Source: Bacteroidales bacterium (GTDB lineage Bacteria > Bacteroidota > Bacteroidia > Bacteroidales > UBA932). Taken from it: DNA of 7,360 bases. The DNA lies in assembly GCA_004556005.1 (NCBI GenBank), contig SFJA01000079.1, forward strand, positions 1-7,360, given 5' to 3'. Position numbers and translations under genes: made by a program. The notes beneath the pieces were generated by a model. That model searched no databases and was not told the origin of the DNA. It saw only the letters and a list, made by a program, of their open reading frames with translations. Positions 1 to 5,853 of this stretch are shown here, piece by piece; position 1 is the stretch's first letter, and each line of letters begins with the position of its first letter.

Positions 1-2208
1 TACGAGAGGATGAGTGTCGAGGGTAAATTCTATACCCTTGTTTTCAATGCTTCCGTAGTTGCCCTTAGGTGCTGCAAGCGCTGAAGAGCCGTTGCCCTGA
101 GTTCCCATGTATGAAGGAAGCTGCATGGACATCAGCATGTCGTCGCTTATCTTGTAGTAGGCATCGATCGTGAGGTTGATCCTGTCCTCGATGAATCCGA
201 GGTCGAGACCGAGGTTATACTGCTCCTGGGCTTCCCAGCGTATTGCCGTGTTGGCGATGTTTGCCGGACGATAACCCATACCGAGGGCCGATGGCATTCT
301 GCTGATGGCTGAACCCCAGGCGTATCCGCCGATGTTGGCGTTACCGGTCTGTCCCCAACCGAGACAGGAAGCAGCAACTGAGTGGAAACCTGCCCAGCGG
401 TTCTCAGGACCGAAGTTTGAAGAACCGTCATAACGATAGGTATAGGTGAGGTAGTAGCGGTTGTCGTAGTTGTAAGTCTCTCTGGTGAAGAAAGATGACA
501 TTGCGGCGCTGCCGAATCCGTGCGAAATCGTCGGCTTGCCGGTTCCGAGTGCAGGGTTGTGCACCTCGTCGGAAGGAAGCTTGGAGTTGAATATGCTTGA
601 GTTTTCCCATCTTGACTCCCAGCACTCCTGACCGAGCATGGCGGTGATGTTGTGCTTTCCGAAGGTGTTGGAGTAGGTGAGGTAGTTCTTGAGCTGCCAG
701 AAGATATTCTTGTTGTAGGAGATGTTGCTCTCGTTGGTATCGCGAACCCATCCGCCGAGGTTGATCTTCGGTTTGTAGCGCTCACCCTTGCTGTTGCCTA
801 TGTCGAAACCTATTTCTGAACGCCATACGAGGTTCTTCAAAAGGGTAATGTCTGCAAAGATGTTACCGTTGATTTTCTGACGGTTGAGCAGGATGTCATC
901 TTCCATCGCAAGGGCGATAGGGTTAGGATTGGTGTAACCTTCCCTGACCGTAGAAGAATAGTTGCCGTCAACGTCATAGATAGGGATGTCCGGAAGGGAC
1001 GTGAGGGAATAGCGGATGAGACCCTGCTCCGAGTCTGCGAGCTTAAGGTCGTCGTTGGTATTGCTGTAAGAGAGGTTGATGCCCATCTTGAGCCAGCTCT
1101 TAACCTGCGCGTCGAGGTTTGAACGCAGGCTGAAACGGTTGAAGTTGGAGCCGATGATGGTACCTTCCTGATCCATATAAGAACCTGATACATAGTATTG
1201 TACCTTTTCGGAACCACCGCTGACGGAAACCTGGTGCTGGTGCTGCAGAGCCGTACGGAAGATGGCGTCCTGCCAGTTGGTACCTGTTCCGAGAAGAGAT
1301 GGGTCGGTATAGTAAGGGTTGCTGTCACCGATTTCGCCAACGCTTACAAGGTCGTTGTAATACTCGGCATACTCGCGCAGGTTCATCATCTCAAGTCTCT
1401 TGGTCTGGCGAGAAAGCGCGAACATACCGTCGTAGTTGATCTTTGCATCGCCGGCCTTACCCCTCTTGGTTGTAATCAGCACGACACCGTTTGCACCCTG
1501 GGCACCGTAAATCGCCGTTGCGGAGGCATCCTTGAGGATTTCCATGCTGACGATATCGGCAGGGTTGATTGTTGACAGAGGAGAGATGGTTGAAACCTTT
1601 CCGTTTCCGAGGGCATCACCGAGGCCGAAGTCCGCACCCGAGTTGCCGCCGCCCTGAACTATCACACCGTCAATAACATACAGAGGTTCTGCATTGGCAT
1701 TGATGGTAGCTTGTCCACGAACGCGGATGGAAGAAGAAGAACCCGGAGCACCCGAAGTTTGAACGGCCTGCACACCGGCGGCGCGTCCCTGAAGTGTCTG
1801 GTCAAGAGAAGAGATCACCGAGCCTTTGAGATCGGCCTCCTTAAGTGAAACGGAAGCACCTGAAAGGTCGCTCTTCTTCATAGTACCGTAACCTACCACA
1901 ACCACCTCGTCAAGGAACAGCTTGTCCTCTTCGAGACTGATTGCATAGTGTCCGCGTTCATCGACCTTGACCTCGACGGTCTTGTAGCCGATAGAAGAAA
2001 TTTCAAGGACGGATCCTTCACGAACCTTGATGGTGAAATTACCGTCGAGGTCCGTAATCGTACCGTTCCTGGTGCCTTTTTCAATGACGCTTGCTCCCGT
2101 AACGGGCCCGAGGTTGTCAACGACAGTGCCGCTGACCGACCTTGTCTGTCCCATTGCGGCGAGGCTTGCAAGAAGCGCCACGAAGCAAGTAAACAATTTA
2201 CTTTTCAT
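1..2208 (-). CDS. SusC/RagA-like TonB-dependent outer-membrane receptor, N-terminal 736 codons (3' end outside window)
   Basis: Outer-membrane, TonB-dependent importer of oligosaccharides that normally pairs with a SusD-like lipoprotein. The frame is open from ATG at 2208 to the window edge; the family is usually about 1000-1100 residues, so roughly the last third is missing. Visible in order: a signal peptide (residues 1-20, MKSKLFTCFVALLASLAAMG); a carboxypeptidase-regulatory-like beta-sandwich (about 24-95, VSGTVVDNLGPVTGASV then TDLDGNF); a TonB-box-like LDEVVVVGYG (99-108); a plug with SIRVRG (160-165), PLYVIDG (175-181) and AIYGAQGANGVVLITTKRG (232-250); then the beta-barrel, including SIENKGIEFTL (720-730). 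The start lies 18 nt after the stop of the mannanase-esterase, with no Shine-Dalgarno, and co-transcription is likely. Oddity: at residues 611-623 the sequence reads VAASCLGWGQTGN, where relatives have a further conserved segment between VAAS and LGWGQTGN (see findings). Family assignment is firm; the transported glycan is inferred from neighbours. Confidence 0.95.
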   Translation of the reverse strand, partial: MKSKLFTCFVALLASLAAMGQTRSVSGTVVDNLGPVTGASVIEKGTRNGTITDLDGNFTIKVREGSVLEISSIGYKTVEVKVDERGHYAISLEEDKLFLDEVVVVGYGTMKKSDLSGASVSLKEADLKGSVISSLDQTLQGRAAGVQAVQTSGAPGSSSSIRVRGQATINANAEPLYVIDGVIVQGGGNSGADFGLGDALGNGKVSTISPLSTINPADIVSMEILKDASATAIYGAQGANGVVLITTKRGKAGDAKINYDGMFALSRQTKRLEMMNLREYAEYYNDLVSVGEIGDSNPYYTDPSLLGTGTNWQDAIFRTALQHQHQVSVSGGSEKVQYYVSGSYMDQEGTIIGSNFNRFSLRSNLDAQVKSWLKMGINLSYSNTNDDLKLADSEQGLIRYSLTSLPDIPIYDVDGNYSSTVREGYTNPNPIALAMEDDILLNRQKINGNIFADITLLKNLVWRSEIGFDIGNSKGERYKPKINLGGWVRDTNESNISYNKNIFWQLKNYLTYSNTFGKHNITAMLGQECWESRWENSSIFNSKLPSDEVHNPALGTGKPTISHGFGSAAMSSFFTRETYNYDNRYYLTYTYRYDGSSNFGPENRWAGFHSVAASCLGWGQTGNANIGGYAWGSAISRMPSALGMGYRPANIANTAIRWEAQEQYNLGLDLGFIEDRINLTIDAYYKISDDMLMSMQLPSYMGTQGNGSSALAAPKGNYGSIENKGIEFTLDTHPLV

Positions 2209-2226
2209 AAGGTTGTCAGTTTATTA

Positions 2227-4743
2227 TTATTGGTATAGTGTTCTGAAAAACTTTTCTTTTTCCTCCGGCCAGCCTTCCTGCTGCCAGACATTGTGTTCGG
2301 AGTGAGGATAGCATATCCATCTCTTCTCCGATTCAATCATGTTGTATCCGGCAAAGTTGGTATGCGGCGGGCATACGGGATCCTGCAGGCCTATAGCCAT
2401 CAGCACGGGACATTCGATCCTGTCCGTAAAGTTCTTGACGTCAAAGTAGCTGAGCGTTTTCATCAGCTCCTCGCGGCTGATTCCGAGACTCTCCGCCTGC
2501 GCAATTATCGGGTCCGCCGGCCATGAAGCCAGCTCGAAATAGTCCTCGAAGTCGTTGAGGAAAGGAGCCGAAGGCGCAATCCCCTTGATCCTCCTGTCCA
2601 GAGACGCGGCAACGAGAGTAAGCGCGCCACCCTGGCTCTCGCCGTGCGCATAAACTCTCGAAGTATCGGTTTTAGGCCTTGAACAAATCATATCGACCGC
2701 CCTGACCGCATCCGCATAAGCTCCTCTATAATAATAAGTTTCCTTACTTTCCAATCCTCTTGTGCACCAGTCGTCCTTCTCGCCTTCCGCCCGGTTCAGA
2801 GCCTGATTGCGTATGCAGAGCAGGAACTCCACCCTATCCTGCGAACCGCCCTTGGACGGGTACCAGACGCTGCTTCCGTATCCCATATAGGACACGAAAG
2901 CCGGATAGTTGCCCGCCTTTGCCGGTTCCACCAGCACACCGCTGATATCAGCACCTCCGAAGGACTTCATATCAACTCTCCATACGTCCCTCACCTCGTC
3001 ACTGTACTCCTCCAGCTTCGTGAACCTGTACTGCGGATCGACCTGCGCCAGCTCCGTGAGCGTAGCCTCCCAGAAACTGTCAAAATCCTCCATCTTGCTC
3101 TGCGGCGAGACTATGCTCTCCGGGTCAAAACCAATGTTTCCGCTGCACAGCACGCTGCTCCTGCCGCTTTCCCTGACCACAAGGCTCGCACGATAGAAAC
3201 CGGGTTCCATTTTTGTCGGGAAGAATTCTGCCGTGGCGCTTCTCTCGTCCCGGAATCTGATCTCGCAAGCCTCCAGCGTCCTTTCCCTTCCCAGTCCGTC
3301 GGAAAGTTCCAGAGTTGCCTGCGCCTTGCCTTCGCGCAGAGCCTCGGTAAGAGCGTTGCTGCAGACGATTCCGCAGCAGACCTTGCGTTCCTCACCGCTG
3401 CGGAAGATGCCGCTGCCGGTCTCGACGTCAATCCACGCCCTCGGAGCGGCCGCATTGACGGCCTGGGCACCTTCCCTTACGACCTCTATCGTACTGTCGC
3501 CCATATAAACTGAATTGAGCCCCTGGGCTTCCTGAGCCGGGTCTCCGCAGTATTCGTCTCCCCTTCGCCAGTCATCGTGACCCTCGGCCTGACCGGCAAA
3601 CCCGCCCCAGGCCCAGAAGTTCGCGCCGGCAAGGAGACCGTTCTGTCCTGCAGACTCCGCTACTCTGCCGAATATATATTTATAGTATGCGTCCCTCGCT
3701 GTCGTGGAGGAACTCTTTTTGGAAATGAATCCGTCCCGCGGGTAGCCAAATTCTTCAATGACTACCGGCTTGCCGTATTTCTGCGCTACAGCGAGATGCT
3801 CGTCGATGTAGCGTCCGCTCCTGGCGATTGCAGTGTCAAGGTCGCCGAGCAGCTTGTCGGCGTGGGTCCAGGACCAGTTGTACGGCCATATATGTATGGT
3901 AAAATAGTCGATGTCGGGGCAGGAGTGGATGCGTTCGAACAGCTCGATGTCCTGCTCGCAGCCGAAGGAGCCCTCGCTTCCGGTCGAAACCAAGTGATTG
4001 CTATCCAGCGATTTGATCTGCGCTGCGCTTTCCCGGAGCCACTGAACGAATTGCTCTCTTACCTTGGGGTCGTCGCTGAAGCAGCGCGGTTCGTTGCATA
4101 TCTGCCAGGAAAATATCGTCGGGTCGTCCCTGTAAGGCTTTCCGGTGATGGAGTTGGTGCGGCTGACTATGTTGCTGAGGTGGCTGGCAAAAAGCCGTTT
4201 TGCTTCCTCGTTGGTAACGAATGCGGAAACTGCCTCAGTATAAGCAGGATATCCTATCTCGGCAGGTATCGGGGCCTTGCCCGCTCCGGCCCACTCGAGA
4301 TACATTCCGTAGCCTCCGGACCATTCCCAGGCGTTGTTTATGTACAACACGGCCTTCATTTCCCTCGCCGCCATCTGGTCAAGCAGGTAGTCAAGTCCGC
4401 GGAGCAGAGTGTCGTTGTAAACCAGCGGTGATGGCTGAAGTGTTGGCTCTACCCTTGTGGCGATGCCCTCGGGACCGTCGGCGCCGACCAGAATCCTGAG
4501 GTTGGTGACACCCAGATTCTTCAGCGCATCCAGTTCCGCGTGCAGACGCTCCCTGTCGCCGCCCCTGCCCTCGCTGGCAAGTATGGGGCCGTACCAGAAG
4601 TTGGTTCCGATGAAATATTCGGCATTGGCGGAGGATACGAACTGTCCGTTCTCAACGTGCACAAATGCCTCTGAACTGCGGTTGCAGGCAGAAGTCAGGA
4701 TGGAAAACAGCAATAAAAACGGTATAAGTTTACGACCGGCCAT
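2227..4743 (-). CDS. Lipoprotein fusion: GH5 (subfamily 7-like) endo-beta-1,4-mannanase plus CE7-type acetyl esterase
   Basis: An 838-residue envelope enzyme with two catalytic modules. Residues 1-20 form a lipoprotein signal ending LTSAC, with Cys20 the lipidation site; no strongly acidic surface-export signal follows. Residues about 27-425 are a GH5 barrel: NNAWEWSGG (136-144), acid/base Glu218 in WQICNEPR, His284 in TIHIWP, nucleophile probably Glu331 in VVIEEFG, and Trp377 in NFWAWGG. This pattern resembles endo-beta-1,4-mannanases. Residues about 430-545 look like a beta-sandwich linker. Residues about 550-838 resemble CE7 acetylxylan/cephalosporin-C deacetylases: GYGSS (621-625), YYRGAYADAVRA (671-682), Ser703 in GESQGG, KTLSYFD (762-768), Asp788 in IGLQDP and His817 in the C-terminal SEH form the expected Ser-Asp-His triad. 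The usual RGQ motif is RNQ (645-647). Start choice is supported by the signal peptide and the promoter upstream. It probably deacetylates and cuts acetylated mannan. Domain calls are strong; substrate is inferred. Confidence 0.9.
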   Translation of the reverse strand: MAGRKLIPFLLLFSILTSACNRSSEAFVHVENGQFVSSANAEYFIGTNFWYGPILASEGRGGDRERLHAELDALKNLGVTNLRILVGADGPEGIATRVEPTLQPSPLVYNDTLLRGLDYLLDQMAAREMKAVLYINNAWEWSGGYGMYLEWAGAGKAPIPAEIGYPAYTEAVSAFVTNEEAKRLFASHLSNIVSRTNSITGKPYRDDPTIFSWQICNEPRCFSDDPKVREQFVQWLRESAAQIKSLDSNHLVSTGSEGSFGCEQDIELFERIHSCPDIDYFTIHIWPYNWSWTHADKLLGDLDTAIARSGRYIDEHLAVAQKYGKPVVIEEFGYPRDGFISKKSSSTTARDAYYKYIFGRVAESAGQNGLLAGANFWAWGGFAGQAEGHDDWRRGDEYCGDPAQEAQGLNSVYMGDSTIEVVREGAQAVNAAAPRAWIDVETGSGIFRSGEERKVCCGIVCSNALTEALREGKAQATLELSDGLGRERTLEACEIRFRDERSATAEFFPTKMEPGFYRASLVVRESGRSSVLCSGNIGFDPESIVSPQSKMEDFDSFWEATLTELAQVDPQYRFTKLEEYSDEVRDVWRVDMKSFGGADISGVLVEPAKAGNYPAFVSYMGYGSSVWYPSKGGSQDRVEFLLCIRNQALNRAEGEKDDWCTRGLESKETYYYRGAYADAVRAVDMICSRPKTDTSRVYAHGESQGGALTLVAASLDRRIKGIAPSAPFLNDFEDYFELASWPADPIIAQAESLGISREELMKTLSYFDVKNFTDRIECPVLMAIGLQDPVCPPHTNFAGYNMIESEKRWICYPHSEHNVWQQEGWPEEKEKFFRTLYQ

Positions 4744-4776
4744 TGGTATCGTGTTACTAATTATTAATTATCAGCA

Positions 4777-4808
4777 CAAAATTACAATGGTCGCCGATGT
4801 TAAACAAA
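4777..4808 (-). promoter_or_regulatory. Bacteroidota-type promoter for the mannanase-esterase/SusC operon
   Basis: On the minus strand the sequence reads TTTG (4808-4805), a 20-bp spacer, then TAATTTTG (4784-4777). This matches the Bacteroidales sigma-ABfr consensus (TTTG about 20 bp upstream of TAnnTTTG) at every defined position. Transcription would start near 4770, giving an AT-rich leader of roughly 27 nt before the ATG at 4743. The mannanase operon can therefore be expressed independently of the AraC gene, which ends 46 bp further upstream. The rest of the 4744-4853 gap shows no clear terminator hairpin. Confidence 0.65.
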
Positions 4809-4853
4809 TACAATTTTATCCAATAATGATACTCTGATGCAAGAGGAAAATTA

Positions 4854-5732
4854 TTAAACCGTCACCTTGTGTTTCTTGTAGAGGGCGCGGAATTCTCTAG
4901 GCGTATTGCCTCTGTGAGCCTTGAAGGTTCGGTTGAAGTTGGACAGGTTGTTGAAACCGCATTCGTAGCATATTTCGGAGATGTTCCTGTTGGTATCGAC
5001 GAGCAGTCTGGCGGCGGCGCCGAGGCGTATGTCTATGATGTAGTTGGACAGTGTCCTGCCCGTGCACTGACGGAAGTATCTTGAAAATGCCACGGGGCTC
5101 ATTCCGGCTAGCTCCGACATCTTTTCCAGACTGATGTCTCCGGCATAGTGATCGTTTATGAACTGCTTGACCTTCAATATCCTACGGCTTTCCGTGTCTC
5201 TTGCAGAGTGGGCGAACGAGCTGGATGCCAGCACTCTTGCATCGTCTGCGAGGGACAACTCGTAAAGTATGTAAAGGAACTTCAGGAACTGTATGAACCC
5301 TTCCTGTTCCGCGGCGAGCCTGTCCAGTGTGGAGTATATTTTCATAATGGTCGAAACCGGGAATGCAAGTCCGTGATCAGCCCTGGAAAGCATCTTGCGT
5401 ATGGAGTTGAACTGGTTTTTGGAAAGTATATCGCTGTTGAACAGACCTGCGGAGAACTGAATGGTTATCTCCCTGATATCCTTGGACTTGCAGTTGCCCT
5501 GCTCCCAAACGTGCTCAAGCCCCTCGGAGCCGACAAGCACCAGGTCGTATTCGCCAATCTCCTCTATGCTGTCGCCAACCACTCTCCTAACGCCTGCGCC
5601 GTGCTCTATGAAGTTGAGTTCCAGTTCCTTGTGCTGGTGGAGCGGGTAGGTAAATTCGCTCTTGTGCCTTTCGACAATGTGGAAGCAGTCTTTTTCCGAT
5701 AGAAGGGTTATTTCTGTCAGTACCGAGCTCAT
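4854..5732 (-). CDS. AraC-family transcriptional regulator (cupin sensor plus two helix-turn-helix motifs)
   Basis: A 292-residue protein of normal AraC-family length, acting in the cytoplasm. The N-terminal part is a cupin-like sugar-sensing fold: TYPLHQHKELELNFIEHG (28-45) with His32, His34 and Glu38, continuing to about residue 95. A helical linker (about 110-170) follows. The C-terminal DNA-binding domain begins near residue 183, with a first helix-turn-helix at about 200-222 (ISLEKMSELAGMSPVAFSRY) and a second at about 250-282, including the family signature ECGFNNLSNFNRTFK and GNTPREFR. It has no membrane segment and no kinase domain, so it is not a hybrid two-component regulator, the commonest PUL regulator type in Bacteroides. 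It lies upstream of the mannanase operon on the same strand and diverges from the epimerase operon, so it is the likely local regulator of both. Ligand and direction of control cannot be read from the sequence; a mannose-containing oligosaccharide is a guess. Confidence 0.93.
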   Translation of the reverse strand: MSSVLTEITLLSEKDCFHIVERHKSEFTYPLHQHKELELNFIEHGAGVRRVVGDSIEEIGEYDLVLVGSEGLEHVWEQGNCKSKDIREITIQFSAGLFNSDILSKNQFNSIRKMLSRADHGLAFPVSTIMKIYSTLDRLAAEQEGFIQFLKFLYILYELSLADDARVLASSSFAHSARDTESRRILKVKQFINDHYAGDISLEKMSELAGMSPVAFSRYFRQCTGRTLSNYIIDIRLGAAARLLVDTNRNISEICYECGFNNLSNFNRTFKAHRGNTPREFRALYKKHKVTV

Positions 5733-5754
5733 ATGATTATTAGTTTTTATGATA

Positions 5755-5789
5755 CAAATTTAACAAATATTTCACATATTTCTCGGCAA
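5755..5789 (-). promoter_or_regulatory. Candidate promoter of the AraC-family gene
   Basis: The minus strand carries TAAATTTG at 5762-5755, an exact fit to the Bacteroidota -7 box TAnnTTTG. Transcription would start near 5748, leaving about 16 nt before the ATG at 5732. The upstream element is weaker: the best TTG is at 5789-5787, 24 bp away, longer than the usual 19-21. A weak basal promoter would suit a regulator. The -7 box lies inside the left arm of the 14-bp inverted repeat. Confidence 0.45.
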
Positions 5790-5798
5790 GTAGGATGC

Positions 5799-5842
5799 TT
5801 ATTGTAATAATGAACTGACTTTTGTTAAATTTGTTACAATAA
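5799..5842. promoter_or_regulatory. Candidate operator: 9-bp inverted repeat TTATTGTAA...TTACAATAA
   Basis: TTATTGTAA at 5799-5807 is the reverse complement of TTACAATAA at 5834-5842. The first copy sits in a near-palindrome, TTATT-GT-AATAA (5799-5810), and overlaps the putative -33 element of the epimerase promoter; the second lies just downstream of its -7 box. The core ATTGTAAT also occurs on the minus strand at 4788-4781, overlapping the -7 box of the mannanase operon. This placement would suit a regulator that acts on both operons, but the motif is short and AT-rich and the assignment is speculative. Confidence 0.3.
5802..5833 (+). promoter_or_regulatory. Candidate promoter of the epimerase-GH2 operon
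   Basis: TAAATTTG at 5826-5833 fits the Bacteroidota -7 consensus TAnnTTTG exactly. A TTG at 5802-5804, 21 bp upstream, can serve as the -33 element. Transcription would begin about 5840, leaving a leader of about 14 nt before the ATG at 5854. The leader has no Shine-Dalgarno-like purine run, which is usual for Bacteroidota. The position of this box supports ATG 5854 over the later Met codon at 5914 as the epimerase start. Confidence 0.55.
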
Positions 5843-5853
5843 ATCGTATAATA

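Larger units (their letters stand above)
5754..5834. repeat. 14-bp perfect inverted repeat spanning both divergent -7 boxes
   Basis: ACAAATTTAACAAA at 5754-5767 is the exact reverse complement of TTTGTTAAATTTGT at 5821-5834, with 53 bp between. Each arm contains the outward-facing TAAATTTG box of its gene. The arms are too far apart to form a transcription terminator, and neither end has a U-run. The symmetry may reflect two copies of one promoter/operator module, for example a site where the regulator competes with or contacts polymerase on both sides. The region is AT-rich, which raises the chance of coincidental matches, but 14 identical bases in a 121-bp gap is notable. Confidence 0.6.

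Noticed and set aside
364..366. Frameshift as the explanation for the altered SusC-like segment
   Set aside because: The frame before and after the junction is the same and carries family motifs on both sides, so a multiple-of-three deletion fits and a frameshift does not.
147..1340. Minus-strand open frames at 147-785 and 837-1340 (Ser/Thr/Arg-rich proteins)
   Set aside because: They overlap the continuous SusC-like reading frame in another phase, and their compositions are those of out-of-frame translations.
3577..4431. 284-codon open frame on the plus strand inside the mannanase-esterase gene
   Set aside because: It lies wholly antisense to a gene with intact GH5 motifs, has no recognisable domain, and follows from the high GC content and codon bias of the opposite strand.
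4809..4853. Possible terminator behind the AraC-family gene
   Set aside because: The stretch is AT-rich but I find no GC-containing stem followed by a T-run in the direction of transcription.
5148..5702. 184-codon plus-strand frame opposite the AraC-family gene
   Set aside because: No domain or promoter is visible, and the minus strand has complete cupin and helix-turn-helix motifs across the same interval.
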